DNA of 64,000 nucleotides from Aestuariivita sp. (GTDB lineage Bacteria > Pseudomonadota > Alphaproteobacteria > Rhodobacterales > Rhodobacteraceae). A program made the position numbers and the translations under genes. Position 1 is the first letter of the stretch; every line of letters begins with the position of its first letter. Location of the stretch: NCBI RefSeq assembly GCF_021404545.1, contig NZ_JAAWWD010000060.1:118650-182649 (forward strand). Direction: 5' to 3'. The notes beneath the pieces were generated by a model. The model saw only the letters and a list, made by a program, of their open reading frames with translations, was not told the origin of the DNA and did not search any database. Shown in pieces: positions 17,316 through 29,060 of this stretch.

Positions 17316-18176
17316 TTACAACCACTCGCCTTTAAGGGTCTGGCGATAAATCTGCGAAAGCCAGTTGTTGCCCCGTGCGCGGGGTTCCAGCCCACGTCCG
17401 GTCAACAGGCGGAAACTGTCCTCGTACCACTCGGTCGCGCGGTAGTTGTGGCCCAGAATCGCACCGGCTGTCTGCGCCTCATCCGTAAGACCCAGCGACA
17501 GATATGCCTCGACCAGGCGGTGCAAGGCTTCGGCGGTGTGGGAGGTGGTCTGGAAGTCCTCGACCACCACGCGGAACCGATTGATCGCAGCGGTGAAATG
17601 ATCCCGGCGCAGGTAATAGCGGCCGATCTCCATCTCTTTGCCCGCCAGATGATCAAAGGCCAGATCGAATTTCAGGATCGAGCTGTCGGCATATTCGCTT
17701 TCCGGATAGCGTTCGATCACGGCCCGCAGCGCCTGAAGCGCCTGGAAAGTCAGCCCCTGGTCGCGGCCCACCTCGTCGATCTGGTCGTAATAGCTGAGCG
17801 CCAGCAGATACTGGGCATAGGCCGCATCCTCATCGGCGGGGTAAAAGTCAATGAACCGCTGCGCGGCCGAGCGCGAGTTGGGGTAATCCTGCCCGACATG
17901 GTACGAGAAGGCCTGCATGATCAGCGCCCGGCGGGCCCAGCTGGAATAGGGATAGAGCCGCTCGATCTCGGAGAAATACCACGCCGCATCATCGGTGCGC
18001 CCGCGCGACAGCTCAAACTCGCCGCGCTCAAAGATCTGTTCGGGGGTAAAGGCCTCCAACGACTGATCCCGGTCCGCACCAGGGCCGCCAAAGATCGTAC
18101 CGCCTCCGCCGCATCCCGCCAATGCGATCATAAGACATCCCGCGATCATCAGTTTGATCACTGTGTGCACCCGCAT
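17316..18176 (-). CDS. bamD: outer membrane protein assembly factor BamD
   Basis: BamD is the essential lipoprotein of the BAM complex that inserts beta-barrels into the outer membrane. From ATG 18176 the product has 286 residues, with a clean lipoprotein signal MRVHTVIKLMIAGCLMIALAGC; a start at 18209 would add 11 residues. Five TPR-like repeats follow, with typical segments AAWYFSEIERLYPYSSWARRA and AAQRFIDFYPADEDAAYAQYLLALSYY. It lies between lpxC and recN on the same strand, a common alphaproteobacterial order. The start choice is the only real uncertainty. Confidence 0.95.
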   Translation of the reverse strand: MRVHTVIKLMIAGCLMIALAGCGGGGTIFGGPGADRDQSLEAFTPEQIFERGEFELSRGRTDDAAWYFSEIERLYPYSSWARRALIMQAFSYHVGQDYPNSRSAAQRFIDFYPADEDAAYAQYLLALSYYDQIDEVGRDQGLTFQALQALRAVIERYPESEYADSSILKFDLAFDHLAGKEMEIGRYYLRRDHFTAAINRFRVVVEDFQTTSHTAEALHRLVEAYLSLGLTDEAQTAGAILGHNYRATEWYEDSFRLLTGRGLEPRARGNNWLSQIYRQTLKGEWL

Positions 18177-18334
18177 GCCTGCTGACGCGCTGCCTGTCAT
18201 CCGTGCCATTCCCTACCGCAAGAAACCGGGCTTGCTGCCCTGAATTTGACCTTGGTCTAGCACATTCATTTGCGGTGCAAAACGCCTTAAGTGGAGCAAG
18301 AGGACAGTCCAGCCAGACAAGACCGCCCGGGCCA

Positions 18335-19258
18335 TCAGGCGACCTTGGGAATTTCGCCCCAATGCAGGCCGACGCCCGGTAGACGCGCGGTGGTGGCGGT
18401 GTCACAGACGATCATCCGGGCCGCACCGGGCGTTGCAAACACCTTGCGGAGCAGCAGATTGGTCAGTGTATGACCCGCCCGCAGCCCGGTATATTGGCCC
18501 AATACAGGCCCGCCGGCCAGAGCGAGATCGCCCAGCGCGTCCAGCATCTTGTGGCGGACAGGTTCATCGCGATGGCGCAACCCGCCCGGGCTGGTTACCC
18601 GCGCACCATCAAAGACCACGGCATTCACACCGGGTGTTCCGCCCAGCGCCAGACCGTTGGCGCGCATCGCCTCCACATCGGCCTGACGGCAGAAGGTTCG
18701 GCTGTCACACAGTTCCCGCGCAAAGGTGCCATTGTTCAGCACCAGCGATTTTGTCTGTTGTCCGATTGCCGCGTCATCAAAGTCGATATGGAAATCAATC
18801 TTGAGCGTATTGGCGGGCGCAAGCCGCGCCTCTGCCCCGTCGCGCTCTACGCGGATATCCTTGAGGATCTCTATTGCCCGTACGGGCGAGGCAAGCTGGC
18901 GCAGGCCCTTTTCCATGATCGCGCGCACGAAGGGCGCGGCCGAGCCGTCAAGGATCGGGATTTCGGGCCCGTCCACCTCGATCATGGCGTTATGCACGCC
19001 GCAGCCCGCCAGGGCGGCCATCAGATGCTCAACGGTCGAGATCGAGACGCCCGCGTTGTTTACCAGCTTGGTACAAAGCGGCGAATGCTCCGACGCGCTC
19101 CACACAGCGGGGATCAGGGTGTCGCCGGTGTCGATATCGGCACGACGGAACCAGATCCCATGTTCGGCGGATGCAGGACGGATCACCATCCGTACCGGCC
19201 TGCCGGTATGCAGGCCGACCCCGGTAAAGGTCACTGGGTATCTGATCGTATTTTGCAC
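18335..19258 (-). CDS. lpxC: UDP-3-O-acyl-N-acetylglucosamine deacetylase
   Basis: LpxC is the zinc deacetylase that commits UDP-3-O-acyl-GlcNAc to lipid A synthesis. The protein has 307 residues, full length. It begins QNTIRYPVTFTGVGLHTGRP. Zinc and catalytic motifs are STVEHLMAALAGCGVHNA (Glu/His near 78), IPILDGSAAPFV, and the C-terminal HKMLDALGDLALAGGP with the paired His and Asp. Conserved NNGTFARELCDSRTF is near 175. The ftsZ terminator lies upstream, so lpxC probably has its own promoter in the 168 bases before its ATG, while bamD and recN may follow it. Confidence 0.97.
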   Translation of the reverse strand: MQNTIRYPVTFTGVGLHTGRPVRMVIRPASAEHGIWFRRADIDTGDTLIPAVWSASEHSPLCTKLVNNAGVSISTVEHLMAALAGCGVHNAMIEVDGPEIPILDGSAAPFVRAIMEKGLRQLASPVRAIEILKDIRVERDGAEARLAPANTLKIDFHIDFDDAAIGQQTKSLVLNNGTFARELCDSRTFCRQADVEAMRANGLALGGTPGVNAVVFDGARVTSPGGLRHRDEPVRHKMLDALGDLALAGGPVLGQYTGLRAGHTLTNLLLRKVFATPGAARMIVCDTATTARLPGVGLHWGEIPKVA

Positions 19259-19425
19259 TGCTGTCCTGCCTATTCCACCTTACGCCTGTGAAAGATGGTT
19301 CCTCGTAACCGTGGTTAAAGAGGGCGCTGACAATGCTCAACTCACTCTTTGCAACTGTCTGAAATGTTTCTGCAACATGTGGGCGAAACCCTGCTGGCGC
19401 AAGATTAAGCCATTGTATTTAAATC

Positions 19426-19449
19426 AAAAAAGGCCGCCATGCGGCGACC
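19426..19449 (-). terminator. intrinsic terminator of ftsZ
   Basis: On the minus strand GGTCGCC-gcat-GGCGGCC (one G.U pair) is followed immediately by TTTTTT, a classical Rho-independent terminator 25 bases after the ftsZ stop. It marks the end of the dcw transcript and separates it from lpxC. Confidence 0.85.
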
Positions 19450-19473
19450 TCTTCTGTGGAAATGTGACCGGAT

Positions 19474-21102
19474 TCAATTCGCTTGACGGCGCAGGAATGC
19501 CGGGATTTCGATGCGATCCTGTTCAGTGTCTTCGGCTTGGCTCGGCTGTGCGGCGGCCCCGGTCTGCGGGGCCGACTGGCGCACCACCGGTTGCTGACGC
19601 GGAGCAGGCGCCGGTGTGTCAGCCGCATGCCCGGTCATCCGATTGATGAGCGAGTTGATGCCAAAGCCCCGTTTTTCGGCGCCCGGCACCTCTTGGGATG
19701 CGGCGGGCTGAGCCGCCGTCGGTTGGGTCCGCTGTGCGGCGGCGGCGCGCAAACGCTCCAGCGCCTCGGGGGAGGGCGTGCCGGGTGCTGGCGCGCGTGG
19801 CGCGACGAACTCGGCGGCGGGCTCGACCGGCTCCTCGGTGAAGTCCGGCTGCGGCTGAAACTCAGCGGCGGCTGGCTGATAGGCGGGTGGCGGCAGATCA
19901 TCGTCCTGTGCGGCCGGTTCGAAAAGACCCCCTGCCCGCTCCTGCGGCGCCGTCTCTTTCGCATGCAGGCTGTCAAAAAGCATCGGCTCTTCGGCGGCCA
20001 CGGCCGGTTCGGTCTGCACCGGCTCTTCGAGCGGGGCGCGCGGCGCCTCTTCGATCGCCGTTTCCTCGGCCACATGGGGCAAGGTGAGGGGCTGGCTCAG
20101 CTTGCGGCGCGGCACAGGGATTTCCGAGTCGACATCGCTGGCATCGATACCGGTTGCCACGACGCTGACGCGCATCATGCCCTGCATCGCTGTGTCGAGG
20201 GTCGATCCAACGATGATATTGGCCTCTGGATCCACTTCTTCGCGAATACGGTTTGCAGCCTCGTCCAGCTCAAAGAGCGTGAGATCATGCGCGCCTGTGA
20301 TGTTGATGAGCACGCCTTTGGCCCCCCGCAGCGAGATCTCGTCCAGCAGCGGATTGGCGATGGCCTTTTCGGCGGCCTGGATGGCGCGGTCTTCGCCATC
20401 GGCTTCGCCGGTTCCCATCATCGCCTTGCCCATCTCGTCCATCACGGCGCGGACATCGGCGAAATCGAGGTTGATCAGACCAGGGCGCACCATCAGGTCG
20501 GTCACGCCTTTAACACCTTGATAAAGCACGTCATCGGCCATCGAGAAGGCTTCGGTAAAGGTGGTCTTTTCATTGGCCAGACGGAACAGGTTCTGGTTGG
20601 GAATGATGATCAGCGTATCAACGACCTTTTGCAGCGCGTCCACACCGTCTTCGGCCTGACGCATCCGCTTGGCGCCCTCGAACTGGAACGGTTTGGTCAC
20701 GACCCCTACGGTCAAAACGCCCAGCTCCCGCGCGGCCTGCGCGATGATCGGGGCCGCCCCGGTGCCTGTCCCTCCGCCCATGCCGGCGGTGATAAAGCAC
20801 ATATGGCTGCCCGCCAGATGATCGACGATCTGTTCGATGCTTTCCTCGGCGGCGGCGGCACCCACGGTGGCGCGCGCTCCGGCACCCAGCCCTTCGGTCA
20901 CCTTGACGCCCATCTGGATCTTGGAATGCGCCAGAGACTGCTGAAGCGCCTGAGCGTCGGTATTGGCCGTGACAAAATCAACCCCGTCGAGTTCCTTCTC
21001 GATCATGTTGTTGACTGCGTTGCCGCCCGCGCCACCCACGCCGAATACCGTGATCCGGGGTTTGAGCTCTTCCTGACCGGGCATCGAGAGATTCAATGTC
21101 AT
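19474..21102 (-). CDS. ftsZ: cell division protein FtsZ
   Basis: FtsZ is the tubulin-like GTPase that forms the Z ring. ATG 21102 gives 542 residues. The GTPase core has [18 protein letters not shown], the tubulin signature [10 protein letters not shown] (about residue 107) and the T7 loop [16 protein letters not shown]. The core ends near residue 320. A ~200-residue Pro/Glu/Ala-rich linker follows, then the conserved C-terminal peptide [10 protein letters not shown] that binds FtsA. The long linker is typical of alphaproteobacteria. It is preceded by a 418-base region with a DnaA box and ends in a strong terminator, so it is probably expressed partly on its own. Confidence 0.97.
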   Translation of the reverse strand: MTLNLSMPGQEELKPRITVFGVGGAGGNAVNNMIEKELDGVDFVTANTDAQALQQSLAHSKIQMGVKVTEGLGAGARATVGAAAAEESIEQIVDHLAGSHMCFITAGMGGGTGTGAAPIIAQAARELGVLTVGVVTKPFQFEGAKRMRQAEDGVDALQKVVDTLIIIPNQNLFRLANEKTTFTEAFSMADDVLYQGVKGVTDLMVRPGLINLDFADVRAVMDEMGKAMMGTGEADGEDRAIQAAEKAIANPLLDEISLRGAKGVLINITGAHDLTLFELDEAANRIREEVDPEANIIVGSTLDTAMQGMMRVSVVATGIDASDVDSEIPVPRRKLSQPLTLPHVAEETAIEEAPRAPLEEPVQTEPAVAAEEPMLFDSLHAKETAPQERAGGLFEPAAQDDDLPPPAYQPAAAEFQPQPDFTEEPVEPAAEFVAPRAPAPGTPSPEALERLRAAAAQRTQPTAAQPAASQEVPGAEKRGFGINSLINRMTGHAADTPAPAPRQQPVVRQSAPQTGAAAQPSQAEDTEQDRIEIPAFLRRQAN

Positions 21103-21520
21103 GTGACTGGTCCGCCTGTTCCTGCTGCCCGTTCTTTGCACGGGGTTTTCTTGCCTATCAGGCTCAATCCTACTGCCGCGTCACGCCGGCGTCACGCAAA
21201 AAACGCCAAAAAACCCCAAAATATAGGTGATTTGCATCGATTACCCCCGTCATGTCGCAGGATTGGCAAAATCTTGCCTGCGGCAGCATGCGCATAGCCA
21301 CATATAGACGGGCATGCAAAAGAGGGGCCCGCACCGGATCGGTCGGAAAAAGTCATGCGAATCGTGGGAAGACTGCTCTGCCCGCCCGGAGATACGGTCT
21401 TAATGCCGCTGTGGATAACCTAGCAGATTCGCCCGCACCGCGTCACCTGGCAATCTGCATCGCACCGCGTCTTTGTGATCCTGACCCTTCCATTGCTGTC
21501 GGCAGGCACCGCCTGCCCGT
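21103..21520. promoter_or_regulatory. ftsA-ftsZ intergenic region with ftsZ promoter signals
   Basis: No gene is supported in this 418-base gap. It holds a perfect DnaA box (21410-21418), GANTC methylation sites at 21359-21363 and 21426-21430, and a 9-base direct repeat GCGTCACGC at 21178-21186 and 21189-21197 (11-bp period, 76-95 bases before the ftsZ ATG). An AT-rich TATATTTT stretch near 21220 on the minus strand could be a -10 region. Confidence 0.55.
21410..21418 (-). promoter_or_regulatory. consensus DnaA box upstream of ftsZ
   Basis: The minus strand reads TTATCCACA, the exact high-affinity DnaA box, about 310 bases upstream of the ftsZ ATG. In Caulobacter DnaA activates several cell-cycle genes including ftsZ, so a similar link is plausible here. 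A single 9-mer can occur by chance. Confidence 0.5.
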
Positions 21521-22855
21521 TCACCAATTGTCGCGGAACCACTTGACCGCGCGCCGAAAGCTGCGGGCCGAGTAGCGATCGATTGGCACCTCGAAATCCC
21601 ACCATTCGTCCTGCGGACAGGCCGCAAAAAGACTTAAGCCCACAGCACTTGCAAAGCCCGGACCCGTCGCAGCCTGCGGCAGGCCATGCACCCGCAGCGG
21701 CCGACCCAAACGCACCTGCTGACCCAGGATGCGGCTGGCCAACATATCGAGGCCCGGGATCTGGCTGCCCCCACCGGTCAGCACGATCTGCTGTGAGGGC
21801 ATGTGGTCGAAACCGGCGGCATCGAGCCGCGCACGCACCTCCTCAAGGATCTCTTCGACCCGAGGGCGCATGATACCGATCAACTCGGCCCGGCTGGCGG
21901 TGCGGCGGTCATGTTCCCAATCGCCGGTCTCGCCGCCGATCTCGATCATCTCGCGGTCATCCATGCCCGTGGCATGCACCCCGCCATGCATGGTCTTGAT
22001 CCATTCCGCCTTGGTCATCGGCACGCCGAGCCCCATGGAGATATCGGCGGTCACATGATCGCCGCCCATCCGCACGCTGTCGGCATAGATCATATGTTTC
22101 TTCATAAAGATCGAGAGGCCGGTCGCCCCGCCACCCAGATCAATGCAGGCCGCGCCCAGCTCCTGCTCGTCCTCGACCAGCGCGGCAATGCCGGCCACAT
22201 AGGCCGATGACGCAATGCCCGCCAGCTCCAGATCGCAGCGCTTGATGCAATAGATCAGGTTCTGGACCGCCATGGCGTCGACGGTCAGCATATGCATATC
22301 GACCGACAGGCCATGGCCCGCTTGGCCCCGCGGATCGGCCAAACCCGATCGGTGGTCGAGCGCGAAATTAACCGGCTGGGCATGCAGCACCTCGCGGCCC
22401 GCGCCGTATTCGGGCACATCACAGGAGGCCAGGACACGGGCGATATCCTGTTCACTGACCACCTGATCCTCGACCTCTATCTGGGCGTCGAGCCCGTAAG
22501 AGCGCGGATCGGCTCCCGAAAAACACGCAATCACATGATCGACCCGGATCCCGGCCATCTTCTGCGCGGCCTGAAGGGCGGTGCGAATGGCGCGCTCGGT
22601 CTCGGACATGGCGTTGACCTCGCCGAACTGGACCCCGCGCGAACGCGTGGTTGCCGCACCCACAACGCGAAAGCCCGATTGCCCGGCCAGCGACCCGATC
22701 TCGCCATCTTCGCTGAGACGGCCCGACCCGTCAAAGCGCAGCACAAGGCAAGCGATCTTGGAACTGCCCACATCCAGAATGGCCACGACACCACGTTGCA
22801 GTGCCTGTTTGCGCATCTGCCGCATGGCCCGTTGGGAGGTGTAGAGATCTGTCAT
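21521..22855 (-). CDS. ftsA: cell division protein FtsA
   Basis: FtsA is the actin-like ATPase that tethers FtsZ to the membrane and recruits later divisome proteins. The protein has 444 residues. The actin-fold phosphate loops are VAILDVGSSKIACLVL (near 26) and CIDLGGGATGLSIF (near 220), with IVLTGGGSQIPGL near 365. The C-terminal end YSARSFRRAVKWFRDNW is the amphipathic membrane-targeting helix. A 31-residue N-terminal extension before the actin core is common in alphaproteobacteria. It lies 66 bases after ftsQ on the same strand. Confidence 0.97.
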   Translation of the reverse strand: MTDLYTSQRAMRQMRKQALQRGVVAILDVGSSKIACLVLRFDGSGRLSEDGEIGSLAGQSGFRVVGAATTRSRGVQFGEVNAMSETERAIRTALQAAQKMAGIRVDHVIACFSGADPRSYGLDAQIEVEDQVVSEQDIARVLASCDVPEYGAGREVLHAQPVNFALDHRSGLADPRGQAGHGLSVDMHMLTVDAMAVQNLIYCIKRCDLELAGIASSAYVAGIAALVEDEQELGAACIDLGGGATGLSIFMKKHMIYADSVRMGGDHVTADISMGLGVPMTKAEWIKTMHGGVHATGMDDREMIEIGGETGDWEHDRRTASRAELIGIMRPRVEEILEEVRARLDAAGFDHMPSQQIVLTGGGSQIPGLDMLASRILGQQVRLGRPLRVHGLPQAATGPGFASAVGLSLFAACPQDEWWDFEVPIDRYSARSFRRAVKWFRDNW

Positions 22856-22921
22856 TTTACCTGTCTGCCCATGATCTTGTTATCGTGTTCCCCGGGTCGT
22901 TGCCCGGCCTCGTCCAAACCG

Positions 22922-23800
22922 TTACTGTCCGATCCCGTTGATCTGGCGGATCGCCCACCAATCCTTGACCGCCTCATCCGACATCCGCAGGGTCGGACGT
23001 TCGCCAAGGCGCATGTCGATGACCACCACATCGCGCTCCAGCATGTCGTCGGCCTCGCTCAGCGCGATCACGCGTTCCAATGCGCGCACGGGATGCCGTT
23101 CGGGTAACTGAATGCGCTGATCGCGATCCAGCACCACGTCCCAGCGCCGCTCACCCACGCGCACCAGCCCGCGCATTCGCGCGCCCAACGGTGCTGAGGC
23201 AGCGTAGAGCGCCATAGCCTCCGCCACATGCCCATCCGCCCCGTCGCCCGCGATCAGCGGCAGGTCGGGTCGCTCGCCCCGCGCGTCGAGAAATCCCACA
23301 TGGGCGCCGGTTTCGTCCAAAAGCTCGATCGCCTCCCGGGTGCGCCAGACCAGCGTCGGCACCCGTTCGACAATGTCGATCTGGAGGATGCCTCCGGGCC
23401 GGATACGCACACTGGCCTCCTTGACGGGATAAAGCCCGGTGATCGTCTCGCGGATCTCTTGAAGGTCGAGGTCGAAGGAACTGACCGGAAAATCAATCGG
23501 GACGATTTCCCGGATATCGCTGGCAACCGAGGGGCCCGCCCCGTCCACGGCCATCAGGTCTACCATGAATTCCGGGCGTTGCTGGATGGAATTGCGGATA
23601 TCCACCAGCGCCATATTGAACGCATCGCGCCGGTCCTGATCGGCAAGATGGCCGGACACCGCCCCAAAGATCAGCGCAAAGGGCAGGCCGACACGCAACA
23701 GAAGCCGGATGCCCGGCGTGAGCATCCAGCGCTGCACACGGTAGCTGAGCCTGGACGGTGCGGGATCGGGGCGCGCGGTATCGTCGGTTATCGGTCGCAT
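22922..23800 (-). CDS. ftsQ: cell division protein FtsQ
   Basis: FtsQ is the bitopic divisome scaffold that binds FtsB/FtsL. It has 292 residues: a basic cytoplasmic N-terminus, one membrane segment ([20 protein letters not shown], about 34-53), then a periplasmic POTRA domain ([29 protein letters not shown]) and the FtsQ beta domain with [17 protein letters not shown]. Its first 13 bases overlap the end of ddl, so translation is probably coupled. Sequence conservation is low in this family, but order and architecture make the call firm. Confidence 0.95.
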   Translation of the reverse strand: MRPITDDTARPDPAPSRLSYRVQRWMLTPGIRLLLRVGLPFALIFGAVSGHLADQDRRDAFNMALVDIRNSIQQRPEFMVDLMAVDGAGPSVASDIREIVPIDFPVSSFDLDLQEIRETITGLYPVKEASVRIRPGGILQIDIVERVPTLVWRTREAIELLDETGAHVGFLDARGERPDLPLIAGDGADGHVAEAMALYAASAPLGARMRGLVRVGERRWDVVLDRDQRIQLPERHPVRALERVIALSEADDMLERDVVVIDMRLGERPTLRMSDEAVKDWWAIRQINGIGQ

Positions 23801-24705
23801 GAGGCATCCTCCACCATCCAGCGGCAGAGCTGGCCAAAGCTCATCCCACAGTGTTCGGCCTGTTCGGGCACCAGAGAGGTCGGCGTCATGCCGGGTTGGG
23901 TATTGGTCTCCAGCAGAATCAACCCGTCCAGACCGCGTTCCGCGTCCCAGCGGAAATCGGTGCGCGTGACACCGCGACAGCCCAAGGCGTCATGGGCCCG
24001 CAGCGCATAGTCCATGCAGGCCTCGAAAATCTCGCCGGGGATCTGTGCGGGAAGGACATGGCGCGACCCGCCTGGCCTGTATTTGGCGTCGTAATCGTAC
24101 CAGCCAACGGTCAGGATATCGGTTACGGTCAATGCGCGATCGCCCAACACGGATGTGGTCAGCTCATGCCCCGGCGCATACGCCTCGACCATCACCGTTT
24201 CGGGCATCTCGTCAGAGAGCGCGGGCGGACCGTTGGAGCCCTCATGCACCAGATAGACACCAACGCTGGAACCTTCGTTGTTCGGTTTGACCACATAGGG
24301 CGGGGTCATCACGTGGCGCGCGCGGACCGTTTCACGGCTGGCCAGAACGCTGTCGACGACCGGCAGGCCAGCCGCGCGAAACGCGGATTTGGAGCGGTCT
24401 TTGTCCATGGCCAGCGCCGATGCAAGCACACCGGAACTGGTATAGGGCAAGCCCATCCATTCCAGCAGTCCCTGCACGCAGCCATCCTCACCCCACCGGC
24501 CATGCAGCGCGTTAAAGACGACATCGGGCTTTGCGTCCAACAGACGGGCACACAGGTCGGCGCCCGCGTCGATCTCGGTGACGTCAAAGCCTTCTTCGCG
24601 CAAGGCGCACGCGCATTCCTGGCCTGAGGACAAGGAGACCTCACGCTCCGCAGAGGGACCGCCCATCAACAAAACAACTTTGGGGTCTTCGCCTGACTGC
24701 CCCAC
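23788..24705 (-). CDS. ddl: D-alanine--D-alanine ligase
   Basis: Ddl is the ATP-grasp enzyme that makes the D-Ala-D-Ala dipeptide for MurF. The protein has 305 residues, the DdlB length. N-terminal substrate motifs are [16 protein letters not shown] and [13 protein letters not shown]. The ATP-grasp core includes [19 protein letters not shown], and the metal-binding end is [22 protein letters not shown]. It lies 47 bases after murB and overlaps ftsQ, in the standard dcw order. There is nothing unusual in the active-site stretches. Confidence 0.97.
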   Translation of the reverse strand: MGQSGEDPKVVLLMGGPSAEREVSLSSGQECACALREEGFDVTEIDAGADLCARLLDAKPDVVFNALHGRWGEDGCVQGLLEWMGLPYTSSGVLASALAMDKDRSKSAFRAAGLPVVDSVLASRETVRARHVMTPPYVVKPNNEGSSVGVYLVHEGSNGPPALSDEMPETVMVEAYAPGHELTTSVLGDRALTVTDILTVGWYDYDAKYRPGGSRHVLPAQIPGEIFEACMDYALRAHDALGCRGVTRTDFRWDAERGLDGLILLETNTQPGMTPTSLVPEQAEHCGMSFGQLCRWMVEDASCDR

Positions 24706-24752
24706 GGATCCGCCTCGATTTTTCCGGACCTTTGCGGCCCTTGTTATCCGGA

Positions 24753-25733
24753 TCAGCGGCGGGTGTTATTGAGTGCCTGTTTATCGCCCTGCCCGGGTGT
24801 TTTCTGTGGTGCCGGTTCGCCGACACGCTTGATTTCCCATTCTAGCGTGATCCCACTGGAATCGTAAACCTTTTTTCGCACCTCCTCACCCAGAGATTCG
24901 AGATCGTCGGCCGTCGCGCCCCCGATATTGATCAGGAAATTCGAGTGTTTCTCGCTCATTTGCGCGCCGCCCCGGCGGACACCGCGCAGACCGGCCCGGT
25001 CGATCACCGCCCAGGCCTTGAGGTCATGGATGTCATCCGCGCGGCCCGTAGAGCTGAACCCTGCCGGATTGCGAAAGGTAGAGCCCGCGCTGCGCTCTTT
25101 GGTGGGCTGGGTGGCATCGCGCTTGGCCAGTTGCTCGGCCATGCGCGCATGCAGCGCGGATGGATCGTCGCGGGGGCCTTGCAGCGTCACGCGGGTGATC
25201 ACGGCGCCTTCGGGCAGATCACTTTGCCGATAGCGGAAATTGAGGTCTTTTGCCGTCAGCGTGCGGCACTGGCCATCGCGGGTCACCATCTCGGCGCTCT
25301 GAAAGACATCCGCCGTATAGCTGCCGTAACACCCTGCGTTCATCCGCACCGCCCCGCCGATGGAACCGGGGATCGTGCGCAGAAAAGTCAGATCGACCCC
25401 CGCATCCGCGGCCTTGCGCGCCACATGCGCGTCAAGTGCCGCAGCGCCTGCCGTCACCGTCCGCCCCTCGATCGTGATGTCGTTGAACCCGCGCCCCAGC
25501 CGGATCACGACCGCGCGCAGCCCGCCGTCGCGCACGATGAGGTTCGAGCCGACGCCCATGGGAAAGACCGGGATCGCCGGGTCAAGCGCGCCCAGGAACG
25601 TCACAAGATCTTCGGTGTCGGCGGGTTGAAAAAGCCAATCGGCGGGCCCGCCCACCCGCAGCCAGGTCAGTTCACTGAGCATACGGTTCGGTGTCAGCCG
25701 TCCGCGCGGGTGGGGCATCTGCGCATCAGCCAT
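24753..25733 (-). CDS. murB: UDP-N-acetylenolpyruvoylglucosamine reductase
   Basis: MurB is the FAD enzyme that reduces UDP-GlcNAc-enolpyruvate to UDP-MurNAc. The protein has 326 residues. FAD-binding segments are [20 protein letters not shown] and [21 protein letters not shown]. The catalytic region has [11 protein letters not shown] (the proton-donating Ser) and [13 protein letters not shown]. It has the short type I-like C-terminal part, with a Gln/Lys-rich tail of about 20 residues. It overlaps the preceding small membrane-protein gene by 8 bases, so coupling is likely. Confidence 0.97.
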   Translation of the reverse strand: MADAQMPHPRGRLTPNRMLSELTWLRVGGPADWLFQPADTEDLVTFLGALDPAIPVFPMGVGSNLIVRDGGLRAVVIRLGRGFNDITIEGRTVTAGAAALDAHVARKAADAGVDLTFLRTIPGSIGGAVRMNAGCYGSYTADVFQSAEMVTRDGQCRTLTAKDLNFRYRQSDLPEGAVITRVTLQGPRDDPSALHARMAEQLAKRDATQPTKERSAGSTFRNPAGFSSTGRADDIHDLKAWAVIDRAGLRGVRRGGAQMSEKHSNFLINIGGATADDLESLGEEVRKKVYDSSGITLEWEIKRVGEPAPQKTPGQGDKQALNNTRR

Positions 25734-26013
25734 GGATGTTCAATGCGCGGCGACGGCGCAGCCAGCCCATGACCAGACCGATAAACGCGCCGCCCGCGAT
25801 GGGCACGATGATCAGCAACGCCACAATCGCGTACCCGATACCATCCCAGCCCTGCATGTCCTGGGCCAGATGCAGGCAGAGCCAGAAACCAAACGCCGCC
25901 GCCAGAAACAGCACACCAATCGGTGCGTAGCGCCCGGCGCGCGCCAGCTTGAAGCCAAGCGCTCCGCCGCCCGCGATACACGCCAGCGGCAGGATATAGA
26001 TCAGAACGTTCAT
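25726..26013 (-). CDS. small three-helix membrane protein next to murB
   Basis: A 95-residue hydrophobic protein with three predicted membrane segments ([20 protein letters not shown], then [19 protein letters not shown], then [20 protein letters not shown]) and a basic end [12 protein letters not shown]. No family is recognised with confidence. Its last 8 bases overlap murB, and it sits in the unbroken murC-DUF2484-DUF2484-murB run, so it is co-transcribed with peptidoglycan genes. A division or cell-wall role is inference from position only. Confidence 0.8.
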   Translation of the reverse strand: MNVLIYILPLACIAGGGALGFKLARAGRYAPIGVLFLAAAFGFWLCLHLAQDMQGWDGIGYAIVALLIIVPIAGGAFIGLVMGWLRRRRALNIHG

Positions 26014-26054
26014 GGTATGAGTTTAACAGTGCACATGCCGAAAGCGAAGCCGCG

Positions 26055-26309
26055 TCAGGCGTTGCCGCCCAGCCGCCGCCCGATCCAGCGTGCGGCATAG
26101 ATCATCGGCCAGCGCAGCAGCGACATGCCCGCCAAAAGGACCAACAGACCGATCCATGGCCCGTTCTCATAGGTGACGTAGCCCAGCAGCGGCACACCCA
26201 CACCGATCAGCGCATAGGCCCGCCGCCAGTGATTGTCCCGGCTGGGCAGCATCGCCAGCACATTGGCGATCACGGCCCAGAGTGCTGCCAGCACCAGCGA
26301 GACCGTCAT
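26055..26309 (-). CDS. DUF2484 family membrane protein (copy B)
   Basis: An 84-residue protein with the DUF2484 hallmarks: VLAALWAVIANVLAMLPSRD at the N-terminus, HWRRAYALIGVGVPLLGYV in the middle, and NGPWIGLLVLLAGMSLLRWP, then a basic tail. Two or three membrane helices are expected. ATG 26309 overlaps the stop of copy A as ATGA. The family is known mainly from Rhodobacterales, between murC and murB; no function is established. Confidence 0.88.
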   Translation of the reverse strand: MTVSLVLAALWAVIANVLAMLPSRDNHWRRAYALIGVGVPLLGYVTYENGPWIGLLVLLAGMSLLRWPMIYAARWIGRRLGGNA

Positions 26310-26556
26310 TCGACCCGCTCCATCGGGTGGCCGCGCCATTTGCGCCACAGATAGCGCAGCGGGTTACGATACATCGACGCAAACCCCAGAACGGCCGGGA
26401 TCACCCAGATCCAGCCATGTTGCGCCCCCAGCCCCAGGATCACCAGCGGAGCAGCCAGCATCAAAGTGGCGCCAGGGATGTATTGATGGCGCATCGGCAG
26501 GAACGCCACGATGGTCGAGGCAATCGCCCAGAGCACAGCGATGGCGATCGACAGGC

Positions 26557-26560
<4 letters not shown>
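26306..26560 (-). CDS. DUF2484 family membrane protein (copy A)
   Basis: An 84-residue paralogue of the next gene. Both share the pattern SLxxAxLWAIAxxxxAxLPxR followed by two more hydrophobic stretches ([15 protein letters not shown] and [18 protein letters not shown]) and a basic tail YLWRKWRGH. The sequence has drifted more than copy B from the family pattern. Its ATG overlaps the murC stop as ATGA and its stop overlaps copy B the same way, so murC, A and B form a tightly coupled translation unit. Confidence 0.85.
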
Positions 26561-27959
<1,399 letters not shown>

Positions 27960-27963
<4 letters not shown>

Positions 27964-29060
27964 GCGGCCTCCTTTTCGGCCAGGGTCTCGACCAGATCGG
28001 CCAGCTCAATGGCGGCGTTGGGACGTCCCGCCCCCAGCGCGGCCTGGGCCATCTTAAGCGCGGCATCGGGATTGCCCAGAACGGTGGCGATGTGCGCGCT
28101 CAGGTTGGCGGGGTCAAGCCGATTCTCGGGGATCAGAATAGCGGCGCCTGCGTCAACCAGCCCGCGCGCATTCGCGGTCTGGTGATCGCCCGCCGCAGCG
28201 GCAAAGGGGACCAGGATCGCGGGACGCCCGATGACAGTCAGATCGGCGATGGACGACGCGCCCGCGCGCGAGATTACAAGCTGCGCCTCGCTCATCCGGC
28301 GCGGAACGTCCTGAAAGAACGGCCGCACCTCGGCCACGATACCATGTTCGGCGTAAAAGGCGGTGACGCGTTCGGCATCCTCATCGCGGGCCTGATGGCT
28401 GACGCGCAGGCCCGCCTGCATCGCTTCGGGCAGATCGGCAATCGCCTGCGGGACAACATCGGAGAGGACCCGCGCCCCCTGACTACCGCCCATCACCAGA
28501 AGCTGCATGGGATAAGGGCCCGGCACGATGTAAGGAGAGGCCTGCCGCGCCAGCACCGCAGCGCGCACGGGGTTTCCCAGATGAATGGCATTGGCACCGT
28601 TGGGCAATTCTGTCGGCCAGACACCGCAGGCCACCTGATCGACACGAGCGGCAAAAATCTGGTTCACCCGGCCCAGAATGCCGTTTTGCTCATGGATCAT
28701 GCGCGGAAGCTTGAGAAGCGTTGCCGCCCCCATCGCCGGGATCGACGGATAGCCGCCGAAACCCACCACCACATCCGGGCGGTCTCGGCGCATCGCGCGG
28801 GCGGCGCTGACGATGCCCGCCAGGATCCGCGGCAGCACCAGCGCCTTGGCCAGCAGGCCGCCGCGCGCAAAGGTGGCCGACGTGACCTCGGCGATCTCGG
28901 TCGAATGCGGAAACCCGCCGGTATAGCGCGCGCCGCGCGCATCGGTCGACAGCTTGACCCGCCAGCCGCGCTGCAACAGCGCCTCGGCCAGAGCCTGCGC
29001 GGGGAACATGTGCCCGCCGGTTCCGCCAGCGGCGATCAGGCACAGCGGCTGGCCGCTCAC
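27960..29060 (-). CDS. murG: undecaprenyl-PP-MurNAc-pentapeptide GlcNAc transferase
   Basis: MurG is the GT28 enzyme that converts lipid I to lipid II at the inner face of the membrane. The protein has 366 residues. The glycine-rich N-terminal loop is [22 protein letters not shown], followed by [16 protein letters not shown] and [14 protein letters not shown]. The C-terminal donor domain has [42 protein letters not shown] and [10 protein letters not shown]. It overlaps ftsW and murC by 4 bases each. The arrangement follows the usual dcw order. Confidence 0.98.

Noticed and set aside
19483..21297. 604-codon plus-strand frame opposite ftsZ
   Set aside because: Antisense to a certain gene, with no recognisable motif and an unusual His/Arg-rich composition.
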